This document shows positions 6,133 through 13,841 of a DNA stretch of 13,947 bases, in pieces. How positions within the stretch are numbered: the stretch's first letter is position 1; each line of letters opens with the position of its first letter. The translations under genes were made by a program, and so were the position numbers. The notes below the pieces were generated by a model that saw only the letters and a list, made by a program, of their open reading frames with translations, made no database searches and had not been told where the DNA came from. The DNA comes from JBLIDK01 sp047632595 (GTDB lineage: Bacteria; Bacteroidota; Bacteroidia; Sphingobacteriales; Sphingobacteriaceae), in the NCBI GenBank assembly GCA_047632595.1, contig JBLIDK010000049.1:1-13947 (forward strand), given 5' to 3'.

Positions 6133-7020
6133 CTAATTTTTCTCCAAAACGTATAAAAGATATTTTTTCTCCTTAAAGAACATTTCTGGCTGAATGGATG
6201 CTCTTTCTTTTTCTATCTTTTTATCTATGTTTTCCCTTAATTCTTTAGTTAAAAAATAGAGCCATCCTTTTTTAAATCGAAGCTTTTCATAGCCATAATG
6301 TTGTAATGGAAGTAAAATCCGGGTAACATACATGTCTATATACTTTAACATAGGAATCACATTAGGAGTTATATCTTGTTCATGTACTATTTTATACCCT
6401 CTATCTGAAACTAGTTTAGTAAAATCTTGAAGTAGATGTCCGCTTTTGTCTTTACTATTATCACTTAGTCTAAAGAAATCCACTACAATCCATCTGCCGT
6501 CGCTATCTAATAAAGTATCAATTTTATCAAATGCATCATCTAAACGAATGTATTGAAGTGACTCAGAATTTATTATCGTTCCAAAAGTATTACTGGACTT
6601 TAAATCTTCAAACTTGAGATTGTGGGCTATTAATTTTGGATGCTCCTTATTGATATATTCAATTTGTTTCTTGTTTGGAGTAAGTACTTCTAATGTTAAG
6701 TCCTTTTCCAAAAGCTTTGTGGCCAATCCGCCCATTCCGCAACCAACATCAAGTATAGGCTTATTGCAAAGAACGATTTGCTCTATTATTTTATTCGCAT
6801 AAGTAATTTGTGAAGCTTCAATTTGGTCTATTGAGATTGATTCTGGAGTGGTATTAACATCTTCAAAATATCCCAAGTGCAACATGTCGTTACGAAGCAT
6901 CTGTGAATATAGATGCAGTTCTAAGTCGTAAGTTGACCTGTCATACTTTTTATTCTTCTTATTAAAACTATATGCTTTAACCCAGTTTACCGGATTAAGG
7001 AGTTTTGTTACAATGCCCAT
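6133..7020 (-). CDS. Class I SAM-dependent methyltransferase, small-molecule type
   Basis: A 295-residue cytoplasmic enzyme with a Rossmann-like methyltransferase core. Motif I is ILDVGCGMGGLA at residues 89-100 (the SAM-binding glycine loop). A post-I strand ends in LEVLTPNKKQI (110-120), motif II-like FGTIINSESLQYI spans 146-158, and motif III-like DGRWIVVDFFR spans 174-184. The N-terminal part, LYSQMLRNDMLHLGYFEDVNTTPESISIDQIEASQ (38-71), resembles the cap of coclaurine/tocopherol-type and sarcosine-type small-molecule methyltransferases. A basic C-terminal region follows (FKKGWLYFLTKEL, KKIEKERASIQPEMFFKEKKYLLYVLEKN). The substrate cannot be named. The gene stands alone, with a good promoter at 7065-7095. 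Its stop is 32 bases beyond the predicted upstream edge of the cold-shock promoter, so the two genes are probably separate units. Confidence 0.82.
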   Translation of the reverse strand: MGIVTKLLNPVNWVKAYSFNKKNKKYDRSTYDLELHLYSQMLRNDMLHLGYFEDVNTTPESISIDQIEASQITYANKIIEQIVLCNKPILDVGCGMGGLATKLLEKDLTLEVLTPNKKQIEYINKEHPKLIAHNLKFEDLKSSNTFGTIINSESLQYIRLDDAFDKIDTLLDSDGRWIVVDFFRLSDNSKDKSGHLLQDFTKLVSDRGYKIVHEQDITPNVIPMLKYIDMYVTRILLPLQHYGYEKLRFKKGWLYFLTKELRENIDKKIEKERASIQPEMFFKEKKYLLYVLEKN

Positions 7021-7064
7021 AAAAGAAAATTACGTTGGAATTAGCTGATTTTTCAATCAATAAC

Positions 7065-7095
7065 CAAATATGCAATTTACAGTGGCGGTTTCAAA
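7065..7095 (-). promoter_or_regulatory. Promoter of the methyltransferase gene
   Basis: On the minus strand, TTTG (7092-7095), exactly 19 bases, then CATATTTG (7065-7072) matches the Bacteroidota promoter with a single -7 mismatch. It lies 44 bases upstream of the ATG, implying a leader of about 35-40 bases. Confidence 0.55.
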
Positions 7096-7220
7096 TGTTT
7101 TGGAAATATTAAATTGACATTAAAGTCCCAAAACCAGGGCTAATATGTAAATTCGCAGCTTCTTAGTTTATAAACTTCGAATTCTTTAACAACCCAACAA
7201 ATTTTAGTACCCATTCTAGT

Positions 7221-8768
7221 ATGAAAAGAGTCTTTAATCTATTTGATCTAACCCAAAAAGTAAATTACAAGAACGAAGTGCTTTCGGGATTAACCGTTGC
7301 TTTAGCATTGGTTCCTGAAGCAGTAGCATTTTCTTTAATAGCGGGACTTTCTCCATTAACTGGTTTGTATGCAGCATTCTCAATGGGTTTAATAACTTCT
7401 ATTTTTGGCGGTAGACCGGGAATGATAAGTGGAGCTACCGGTGCAGTGGCAGTGGTGATTGTTGCATTAGCAAAGTCACATGGCGTAGAGTATATATTTG
7501 CCACTGTAGTTTTAGCAGGAGTTATGCAAATGCTTGCAGGGGTATTTAAACTAGGTAAATTTATACGTTTAGTGCCACATCCTGTAATGTTTGGATTCGT
7601 AAACGGATTAGCTATTGTTATTTTTATGTCGCAAATGGACCAGTTTAAAATAGCTGGGGCAGATGGTATTTTGCAATGGATGCAAGGCTCACAATTATTT
7701 GTGATGTTAGGTTTAGTTTCCTTAACCATGCTAATTATTTGGGGCTTGCCAAAATTAACTAAAGTAATACCTTCATCATTAACAGCAATTTTGGTTGTTT
7801 CCGCTATTGCGATAGGATTAAATATAGATACCAAAACGGTAGGGGACATTGCTTCAATTCAAGGTGGTTTTCCTCCATTTCACATTCCAATGATCCCATT
7901 TAATTTGGAAACTTTACAGGTCATTTTTCCTTATGCTTTAATTGTTGCAGGTGTTGGATTAATTGAAAGTTTGTTGACCTTAAGTTTAATTGATGAAATT
8001 ACTGAAACAAGAGGAAGTGGTAATAAAGAAGCCATTGCACAGGGTCTGGCGAATTTTGTAACTGGTTTCTTTTCAGGAATGGGTGGTTGCGCAATGATTG
8101 GGCAGAGTTTAATTAACATTTCTTCAGGTGCGAGAGCTCGTTTATCAGGAATTGTGGCATCTATTATGCTTTTAGTTTTTATTATGTTTGGCGCAGGTTT
8201 AATTGAGCAATTGCCAATGGCTGCCTTAACGGGATTAATGATAATGGTTGCCATTGGAACTTTTGAATGGGCAAGTTTCAGAACTTTTAACAAAATGCCA
8301 AAATCAGATATTTTTGTATTGGTAATTGTAACCTTAATTACTGTTTTCTTGCATAATTTGGCATTAGCAGTATTAATTGGAGTGGTAATAGCTGCTTTAG
8401 TATTCGCTTGGGAAAATGCCAAACGTATTCGTGCTAAAAAGTATGTAGATGAAAAAGGGGTGAAGCATTATGAAATTTTTGGACCCCTGTTTTTTGGGTC
8501 GGTTTCAGCATTTAACCAGAAATTTGATGTGTTAGAAGATCCAGATGAGGTAATTATTGACTTTTCGGAGTCTAAAGTAGTCGATATGTCGGGTATAGAG
8601 GCTTTAAACAAGATAACCGAACGTTATAACAAGGTTGGTAAGAAACTACACTTACGACATCTAAGTTCTGACTGTAGATTGTTGCTTAAAAATGCAGATG
8701 ATATTATTGATGTAAACATTTTAGAAGATCCAACATACAAAGTAGCAGTTGATTTAAAGAAGGCTTAG
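7221..8768 (+). CDS. SulP (SLC26) family inorganic anion transporter with STAS domain
   Basis: A 515-residue inner-membrane protein that should move sulfate, bicarbonate or another anion, probably with a cation or in exchange. Residues about 15-400 are the membrane transport domain. The SulP signature region VALALVPEAVAFSLIAGLSPLTGLYAAF lies at 26-53, the conserved GATGAVAVVI at 71-80, the conserved GMGGCAMIGQSLINISSGARARLSGI segment at 286-311, and several helices to about 397. Residues about 416-515 are a cytosolic STAS domain, with EVIIDFSESKVVDMSGIEAL at 443-462. The serine in DMSG matches the site phosphorylated in anti-sigma antagonist STAS domains, though no regulation is shown here. 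No partner carbonic anhydrase is fused or adjacent, so sulfate and bicarbonate cannot be told apart. Its stop overlaps the stop of the convergent aquaporin gene. Confidence 0.92.
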   Translation: MKRVFNLFDLTQKVNYKNEVLSGLTVALALVPEAVAFSLIAGLSPLTGLYAAFSMGLITSIFGGRPGMISGATGAVAVVIVALAKSHGVEYIFATVVLAGVMQMLAGVFKLGKFIRLVPHPVMFGFVNGLAIVIFMSQMDQFKIAGADGILQWMQGSQLFVMLGLVSLTMLIIWGLPKLTKVIPSSLTAILVVSAIAIGLNIDTKTVGDIASIQGGFPPFHIPMIPFNLETLQVIFPYALIVAGVGLIESLLTLSLIDEITETRGSGNKEAIAQGLANFVTGFFSGMGGCAMIGQSLINISSGARARLSGIVASIMLLVFIMFGAGLIEQLPMAALTGLMIMVAIGTFEWASFRTFNKMPKSDIFVLVIVTLITVFLHNLALAVLIGVVIAALVFAWENAKRIRAKKYVDEKGVKHYEIFGPLFFGSVSAFNQKFDVLEDPDEVIIDFSESKVVDMSGIEALNKITERYNKVGKKLHLRHLSSDCRLLLKNADDIIDVNILEDPTYKVAVDLKKA

Positions 8769-9409
8769 TCTTTGGTAATTACTTTGTGCGCCCCAACAGC
8801 CAAAAGTGCTCCTGCAATTGGGCCTATTATATAAAGCCATAGGTGTTGAATATTACCTGATACTAAAGCAGGTGCGATTGACCTTGCTGGATTCATTGAT
8901 GCGCCTGTAATTGGTCCGGCAAACATGGCTTCGAGTAAGACTACTGAACCTATTGCAATTCCTGCTGTAACTCCAGTTTCTTTTGATCCTGTTGCTACAT
9001 GAATGATAACTGTCATTAGAAAGAAAGTCAATAATATTTCAATAATGAATGATTGCCATGCTTCCCCGAAAGGGAGAGTAGCACCTAAATTTTGATGAGA
9101 AGGAAACAGCACACTTAAAACCAAGGAGGCTGCAATTGCACCAGAAAGTTGCGAAGAGATATAAGGAAATAAGTTTTTGCCTTTAAATTTTCCGCTAACG
9201 TAAAAGGCAAGACTTACCGCAGGATTTATATGCGCTCCAGAAATTTCTCCGTAAGCATAAATCATCGCAAGCACAATTAGCCCAAATGTAATGGCAATTC
9301 CTGGATGCGTTACCGCTCCATTTGTAATGTCATTAATAATAATCGCTCCAGTTCCACAAAAAACTAAGGCAAAGGTTCCAATAAATTCGGCTAGGCATTT
9401 TTTAAGCAT
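8765..9409 (-). CDS. Aquaporin (MIP family), AqpZ/NIP-like
   Basis: A 214-residue six-helix channel for water or small neutral solutes. Both pore half-helices carry NPA: GAHINPAVS at residues 59-66 (NPA 62-64) and GASMNPARS at 169-177 (NPA 173-175, with the selectivity arginine R176). The second motif continues SIAPAL, not the aspartate-containing sequence typical of glycerol facilitators. This favours a water-type or NIP-like channel (compare the FAGPITGASMNPARS segment). The protein is a little shorter than E. coli AqpZ but has all six hydrophobic helices. The gene lies 4 bases downstream of the glycosyltransferase gene (stop at 9414-9416) and is probably co-transcribed with it. Its stop overlaps the SulP stop on the other strand. 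Confidence 0.93.
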   Translation of the reverse strand: MLKKCLAEFIGTFALVFCGTGAIIINDITNGAVTHPGIAITFGLIVLAMIYAYGEISGAHINPAVSLAFYVSGKFKGKNLFPYISSQLSGAIAASLVLSVLFPSHQNLGATLPFGEAWQSFIIEILLTFFLMTVIIHVATGSKETGVTAGIAIGSVVLLEAMFAGPITGASMNPARSIAPALVSGNIQHLWLYIIGPIAGALLAVGAHKVITKD

Positions 9410-9413
9410 GTTG

Positions 9414-10535
9414 TTATTTAAGTAAATTATAAACTTGATTCATTTCGTGAGCAGTTTTCTTAGAATTGAAATTGGCAAAAGCATAATTGTATCCTTTATC
9501 AGTCATGGACTTTTGCAATTTAGCATCCCCTAAAATAGTATCAATGGAATGGATTAACTCATCCACTTTATATGGGTGAATATATGTTGAATCGGGGCCT
9601 CCAACTTCTTTCAAGGAAGAAGTGTTTGCTGCAATAACTGGAGTGTTACTTAAGAGCGATTCTAATATTGGAATTCCAAATCCTTCATATTTTGAAGGGT
9701 AAATCATAATAGTTGCCAATTCATAAATTGCTTTAAGTTCATCTACCTCATCAAGGTTAGATAACCAGAATATTCGTTGAGTAACACCCAGTTCCACCAT
9801 CAACGCTTTCATCTGACACATGTACTTTTTACCCTGACCAATTACTACTAAAGGAATGTTTTTACCAATTTTTAAATCGGGAAGAGCGTTTATAATGATT
9901 TCTAAGTTTTTACGAGGTTCAACGCTTCCAACATACAGTAGAAACTCTTTGGGTAAGTTGTATTTCTGTGTTACTAGCTTTTGATTATGTGAAGAAGGTT
10001 CTTCGAAAAACAAATCATTACAACTTTGATACACCACTTTTATTTTTTCCTTATCAACCCCGTAATACTCCATCAAATCAATTTTAGTTTGATTACTAAT
10101 CGCTACAATTAAGTCTGAACGCTGGGCACTATTTTTAAATTTTTGATTGTAAATCATTCTATCTGTGATGAGATAGGTTTCTGGGAATATTTTAAAAATT
10201 AAGTCGTGAATGCTTACGATACTTTTAATATTGGTTTGAAGAATATTTAAAGGTATTTCATTGCTTAGGCCATGATATATATCAATGTTATCCTTTTGAA
10301 GTGTTTTAGTAATTCCTAAAGAACGCCAATATGCTTTAAATAGTCCACGATATTTAGATGTGTGAATATTTTTATTTTCAAGAAGTTCTCTACTAAGACC
10401 TTTTACTTTGCTAGAATAGAGGTGAAGTTTGTGTTCGGGATGATGTTTTGAAAGGTTTGATACAAGGGTTCGACTATAGTTACCAAGTCCAGTATGGTTG
10501 TTAAAGAGTCGTTTTGCATCAAAGCCAATATTCAT
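9414..10535 (-). CDS. Group 4 family glycosyltransferase (GT-B fold)
   Basis: A 373-residue cytosolic or membrane-associated enzyme. It would transfer a sugar from a nucleotide-sugar donor to a glycan, lipid or other acceptor, most often in exopolysaccharide or O-antigen synthesis. The N-terminal acceptor domain opens with MNIGFDAKRLFNNHTGLGNYSRTL (GlyGN loop, 15-20) and includes IDIYHGL and IVSIHDLIF. The C-terminal donor domain starts near FLLYVGSVEPRKN (198-210) and contains LVVIGQGK. It ends the active-site region with YPSKYEGFGIPILESL, holding the E-x7-E pair E284 and E292. The length is normal for GT4. It precedes the aquaporin gene by only 4 bases. No other polysaccharide gene is visible, so it is an isolated transferase and its acceptor is unknown. 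Confidence 0.93.
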   Translation of the reverse strand: MNIGFDAKRLFNNHTGLGNYSRTLVSNLSKHHPEHKLHLYSSKVKGLSRELLENKNIHTSKYRGLFKAYWRSLGITKTLQKDNIDIYHGLSNEIPLNILQTNIKSIVSIHDLIFKIFPETYLITDRMIYNQKFKNSAQRSDLIVAISNQTKIDLMEYYGVDKEKIKVVYQSCNDLFFEEPSSHNQKLVTQKYNLPKEFLLYVGSVEPRKNLEIIINALPDLKIGKNIPLVVIGQGKKYMCQMKALMVELGVTQRIFWLSNLDEVDELKAIYELATIMIYPSKYEGFGIPILESLLSNTPVIAANTSSLKEVGGPDSTYIHPYKVDELIHSIDTILGDAKLQKSMTDKGYNYAFANFNSKKTAHEMNQVYNLLK

Positions 10536-10626
10536 TCTACAAGTTCTAAGTATAAATTTAGGGATTTAAAATGGGATTAGTAGAAAGCTTAAAGCTAAAG
10601 GCTTTTTTAATTAAAAGGGGAAAATA

Positions 10627-10675
10627 TAAAAGTTAAAAATGAGACTTCATTATAATTTTTCATTCTTCACTTTTA
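10627..10675. repeat. Imperfect inverted repeat downstream of the DUF427 gene
   Basis: TAAAAGTTAAAAATG (10627-10641) is the reverse complement of CATTCTTCACTTTTA (10661-10675) at 13 of 15 positions, with a 19-base loop. On the minus strand it lies about 90 bases beyond the DUF427 stop and is followed by a T-rich tract, so it might act as a weak terminator. It may instead be one of the AT-rich dispersed inverted repeats seen in this phylum. Confidence 0.35.
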
Positions 10676-10708
10676 ATTCCTTGGTCAATTTATTGTTCTC
10701 TCTTTTTT

Positions 10709-10748
10709 AACACCAAGAACGCAGAGGCCGCTGAGAGTACACTAAGAA
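10709..10748. repeat. Possible dispersed-repeat remnant
   Basis: The stretch beginning ACACCAAGAACGCAGAGG and continuing with CGCTGAGAGTACACTAAG has the quasi-periodic CNNAGAACGCAGAG / CGCTGAG / CACTAAG character of dispersed intergenic repeats. I recall these from Bacteroidota and other phyla. It is GC-richer than the surrounding intergenic sequence. No second copy occurs in this window, so the call rests on resemblance only. Confidence 0.25.
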
Positions 10749-10763
10749 ATAAAAGAAATAGAA

Positions 10764-11135
10764 TTAACCTATTGGCTCCGACATAATAGTTATGTATTCC
10801 GGATTGAAGGCTATCATTTCTTTGATTTTATTGGAGCGGGGATTTGGGTGATCATAAGACCATGCGAAATAATTGTCTGTTGGATTGTCTTTTAAGTTCC
10901 AATACGTTGCCTCGCCTTTAATTGGGCAATGGCTATTTCTATCTGCTTCAAGTTCCAATTCCATTTTCACATCTTCTTTAGGGAAATAAAATGATGGATT
11001 GTAAACAGTTTTTGCAACCTCTTTAAGAATTAATGCATTGGTGCTTTCAGCCAGAATTTGCCCTTTATACTTTAATGTTAGCTTTCTGTTATATTGATCT
11101 ATAACAGCATAATGTCTCGGTTCTGAATCGCTCAT
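10764..11135 (-). CDS. DUF427 domain-containing protein
   Basis: A 123-residue soluble protein of unknown function belonging to the DUF427 fold. Recognisable elements are the early strands KLTLKYKGQILAEST (18-32), the YNPSFYFPKEDV segment (45-56), the highly conserved SHCPIKGEATYWN (68-80, with C70), FAWSYDHPNPRSNKIKEMIAFNPEYITI (90-117) and a short C-terminus. ATG 11133-11135 is preferred; a longer version would have to start at TTG 11156 and adds only seven poorly matching residues. The gene lies 67 bases downstream of the receptor gene on the same strand, after a weak terminator-like hairpin. It may be expressed separately or by read-through. Nothing links its role to iron uptake. Confidence 0.85.
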   Translation of the reverse strand: MSDSEPRHYAVIDQYNRKLTLKYKGQILAESTNALILKEVAKTVYNPSFYFPKEDVKMELELEADRNSHCPIKGEATYWNLKDNPTDNYFAWSYDHPNPRSNKIKEMIAFNPEYITIMSEPIG

Positions 11136-11183
11136 AGTAATTTTATTTAGATACAATACTACGTAAAAAGAGCGTATAGTTTG

Positions 11184-11202
11184 AAAAAATAGCAGTTCTG
11201 CT
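11184..11202 (-). terminator. Weak terminator after the TonB-dependent receptor gene
   Basis: On the minus strand, AGCAGAACTGCT (11191-11202) folds into a short 4-5 pair hairpin directly after the receptor stop and is followed by A and six T residues (11189 down to 11184). The stem is short, so termination may be partial. Confidence 0.45.
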
Positions 11203-13647
11203 TTAGAAGTTAGCTTTTAGACCTAAGTTAAATGCTCTTGGCATTCCTGGTCGTAAACCAGCTGGGCGCCTTGCTACCACATAAACTTGATTACTTAAGT
11301 TAGTTACATTGGTGAACAATGCAATGTTTTTAGCCGCCATATAGTTGGCGCTGGCATCGATAATTAAATACGAGTCGGTCTTTTCACTAGCAGAAATTAC
11401 TCCCTGTCCTGGTGCTGTTCGCATTTCATCCGTATAACGACCACTTAAGTTAAGTGAAAACTTGCTGTGTTCTAATCCTACAATAAAAGTAAACTGATTG
11501 TGGGCTAAATAGGGGAATTCATCGCCTTCATTTACAGTTCCCCAACCTTCAAAATCACTTTCGAAACTTGATTCAAAAACTGCGCTAGTATAGGTGTAAA
11601 CTAAGGACAAAGGAAGAGAGAATGTTGCTTCATCAAATGAATTTAATAAGTTGTAAGTACTTTGAAATTCTATGCCCTTGGCAACAACTTCTCCTCCATT
11701 AAATAGTGTTCCCGAACCACCACCACCTGCAGCACTTAGGTCACTTCCTAATAAATTTTGGTAGTCGTTGTAAAACAACACCGCTTGTCCAGATAGGCTA
11801 TTGGTGGTATAACGAACTCCAGCTTCATAATTCGTGCTTTTTTCAGGTAAAGCGCCATCAACTGACCCTGGAGGAGCGAATCCCTTATGGACACCTGCAA
11901 AGGTGCTTATATTGTAGTTAAACCTGTAATCAATACCAATTCCTGGAATAACCACATTTACATGATTTGATCGTTCTTTTAGGTCAGTTCCTGTTCTGTT
12001 TGGATCGGTTTTACCATAATCTCTTCGGCTAAGTTCAATGCTTTCGTGTCGTAAACCAGGAGTGGCGGTGAATTTGCCAATTTTTAATTTGTATTGAAGA
12101 TAAGTAGCCAAGGCAGTTGCAGTCTCAACACGGTTACTTTCAGTACCTGGAGTGCCACTTTTGGTTAATTGCATTACGCCATTCTCCATAGCATATTCAT
12201 CCACCCATTGAAATCGGTCCACTTCGTCGTGATGAAGTCGTACTCCTAAATCAATAGTATGATTAAGCTGGCCAGTTTTAAAGTTATATCCTAAAACAGT
12301 TTGAGCTCCTTTAGAACTGTAGCTTCTGTTATTTGCTTTTACCTGTAAGGCATCGTCGTTTATTGAAGTTTCACTTTTAATAACACTAAAAGCGTAAGGA
12401 GTAGCGCTTGGGTCATCTAAAATAGAGCTGATAGAAATTTTATTTCCAGCAGTATCTACTACTTTGTCTAATTTGTACCAGTTTCTTGCAAACTGAGTTC
12501 TGTAAACCGTAGTATTTAAGGAAATAGTTTTATTTAAACGTGCAGTATGAGTTAAACTTAATTGCGATTGTTCAGTGGTAATTTGGTCTTTTTGAGAAGC
12601 ACTGTACCTTCTATATGGATTCGCATCAAAATCCTCTTGAGTCAAGCCAAGATAGGTTTCATTTGAAGTTTCGTTAGTTTGACCAATTTTGAATAACAAC
12701 TCTTGGTAGATTTTTTTATCCTTAGAAGTGTTCACTCTAAGTTTGGCTAAATAATCCTGCTTATCAAATCCTGTGTTTCCACCACCGTCAAGCTTTTTGA
12801 AACCGTTTGAACCGTATTGAAAAGTTTCAACTAGGTATCCAATATTCTTTTCTGAACTTCCAACATGAGCATGAAGGTTTCTACCACCAAAGCTACCACC
12901 AATTAAGTTTACACGACCAGCAGCGCTTTCTGGAATTTGAGTGGAGATTAAGTTTATTGCTCCACCTGTTGTGTATGGGCCATATTTAATCTGACTACTA
13001 CCTTTTAAAATTTCAACTCCTTGCATTCTACCAATTGTTGGAAAATAATAAGCAGCTGGAGCAGAGTAAGGGGCAGGAGCCATTAAAATACCATCTTCCA
13101 TTACAGTAATTTTAGAACTGCGTTCAACACCAGTTCCACGTAAACCAATATTGGGTCGTAATCCAAAACCATCTTCTTCTTGAAGATTTACTCCTGGAAT
13201 AGCTCTTAAAGTCCTATTTATATCCGTATAGCTATATTTTTCAATATCTTTTGGTGAGATGTAATACACTGAGCCGGGTATATCTTTAATTCCTTCAGAA
13301 CCTCCAGTAATAATTGTTACTTCCGAAAGGGTGGAAATAGATTCAATCATGGAGAAGTTGGCGTTTATTTTTTGCCCTTCTTGAAGATAAATTTTCTTCT
13401 TAAGCGCATAATAGCCTATATATGAAACAACTAACTCATAGTCTCCAACTGGAATATTTTTGATTGAGTACTGGCCTTTGCTATTTGTGGTTGTACCAAT
13501 TTTAGTGTTTTCTAAATAAACCGAGACAGCAGACATGCTTCTAGTACTGTCCATCGTTTGTATTTTTCCAACGATAGTACCTGTTTGTGCGATAATGGTA
13601 AGTGTACCAATAATAAATAGTAAAAATAAAGCTGAGATCCGTTGCAT
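11203..13647 (-). CDS. FecA-like TonB-dependent outer-membrane receptor with N-terminal carboxypeptidase-regulatory-like domain
   Basis: An 814-residue outer-membrane receptor that should import a chelate using TonB energy. Residues 1-20 are the signal peptide (cut before Q21). Residues about 24-103 form a CarboxypepD_reg-like domain (GTIVGKI..., GTTTNSKGQYSIKNIPVGDYELVVSYIGY). LSEVTIITGG at 107-116 resembles the Bacteroidota TonB-box region. The plug (about 120-240) contains QEEDGFGLRPNIGLRGTGVERS, VMEDGILMAPAPYSAPAAYYFP and KYGPYTTGGAINLIS. These closely parallel ferric-citrate receptor FecA, so a ferric chelate such as citrate is the likely ligand. The beta-barrel runs to the end and closes with phenylalanine (GLKANF). 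No FecI/FecR-type sigma and anti-sigma pair is nearby, and an extra N-terminal signalling domain of the FecA type is not seen. The upstream region carries a near-consensus promoter and repeated TTTAGAAT elements. Confidence 0.9.
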   Translation of the reverse strand: MQRISALFLLFIIGTLTIIAQTGTIVGKIQTMDSTRSMSAVSVYLENTKIGTTTNSKGQYSIKNIPVGDYELVVSYIGYYALKKKIYLQEGQKINANFSMIESISTLSEVTIITGGSEGIKDIPGSVYYISPKDIEKYSYTDINRTLRAIPGVNLQEEDGFGLRPNIGLRGTGVERSSKITVMEDGILMAPAPYSAPAAYYFPTIGRMQGVEILKGSSQIKYGPYTTGGAINLISTQIPESAAGRVNLIGGSFGGRNLHAHVGSSEKNIGYLVETFQYGSNGFKKLDGGGNTGFDKQDYLAKLRVNTSKDKKIYQELLFKIGQTNETSNETYLGLTQEDFDANPYRRYSASQKDQITTEQSQLSLTHTARLNKTISLNTTVYRTQFARNWYKLDKVVDTAGNKISISSILDDPSATPYAFSVIKSETSINDDALQVKANNRSYSSKGAQTVLGYNFKTGQLNHTIDLGVRLHHDEVDRFQWVDEYAMENGVMQLTKSGTPGTESNRVETATALATYLQYKLKIGKFTATPGLRHESIELSRRDYGKTDPNRTGTDLKERSNHVNVVIPGIGIDYRFNYNISTFAGVHKGFAPPGSVDGALPEKSTNYEAGVRYTTNSLSGQAVLFYNDYQNLLGSDLSAAGGGGSGTLFNGGEVVAKGIEFQSTYNLLNSFDEATFSLPLSLVYTYTSAVFESSFESDFEGWGTVNEGDEFPYLAHNQFTFIVGLEHSKFSLNLSGRYTDEMRTAPGQGVISASEKTDSYLIIDASANYMAAKNIALFTNVTNLSNQVYVVARRPAGLRPGMPRAFNLGLKANF

Positions 13648-13660
13648 ACTCCTGTTCTAT

Positions 13661-13694
13661 GTAGAATGATTCTAAATAACTCTTGTTTAGAATG
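13661..13694 (-). promoter_or_regulatory. Candidate operator in the receptor leader: 13-base palindrome plus extra half-site
   Basis: TAGAATGATTCTA (13662-13674) is a perfect palindrome with a central unpaired base, and the half-site TAGAATG recurs at 13688-13694. Both lie just downstream of the predicted -7 box (13695-13702), overlapping or following the transcription start. This is a typical repressor position. The 7-1-7 layout is Fur-like but only partly matches the E. coli Fur consensus, so the regulator is unknown. Confidence 0.4.
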
Positions 13695-13725
13695 CAAAAT
13701 TAACCAAAAAATAGGTAAAATCAAT
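13695..13725 (-). promoter_or_regulatory. Promoter of the TonB-dependent receptor gene
   Basis: On the minus strand, TATTG ending at 13722, exactly 19 bases, then TAATTTTG (13695-13702) gives a perfect -7 box and a TTG -33 core. Transcription should start near 13688, leaving a leader of about 40 bases before ATG 13647. An AGGAG lies only one base from the ATG, too close to act as a normal ribosome binding site. Confidence 0.65.
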
Positions 13726-13757
13726 AGGGGGGAGAGAAGTAAATTACTAGAAAGTTG

Positions 13758-13794
13758 ATTTCAAATTAAAGTGGATTCAATATGGATTTGAAAT
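13758..13794. repeat. Nine-base perfect inverted repeat upstream of the receptor promoter
   Basis: ATTTCAAAT (13758-13766) and ATTTGAAAT (13786-13794) are perfect reverse complements separated by 19 bases. The loop region contains two GGATT copies. It is not followed by a T run in either direction, so it is not a terminator. It lies inside the segment bounded by the 15-base inverted repeat. Confidence 0.5.
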
Positions 13795-13841
13795 TCAGTT
13801 ATTTAGAATCAGTCTTAACAAGGAAAAATATTTTAAAAAAA

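Larger units (their letters stand above)
13663..13815. repeat. Inverted repeat pair flanking the receptor promoter
   Basis: AGTTATTTAGAATCA occurs on the plus strand at 13797-13811, and its exact reverse complement lies at 13667-13681. Allowing one mismatch, the match extends to 18 of 19 bases (13663-13681 and 13797-13815). The 115 bases between the perfect arms include the complete predicted receptor promoter. Such a layout fits an invertible promoter, two operators for a looping regulator, or chance in AT-rich DNA. Confidence 0.6.

Noticed and set aside
7265..8422. Long minus-strand open frames inside the SulP gene
   Set aside because: They are antisense shadows of a strongly conserved transporter, with unnatural composition (rich in T, I, N, P and K) and no family resemblance.
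10585..10608. Terminator-like AAAGCTTAAAGCTAAAGGCT followed by T residues
   Set aside because: The arms pair poorly and there is no plus-strand gene to terminate. It lies upstream of a minus-strand gene.
13635..13655. AGGAG before the receptor ATG as a Shine-Dalgarno
   Set aside because: Only one base separates it from the ATG, and Bacteroidota genes rarely depend on this signal.
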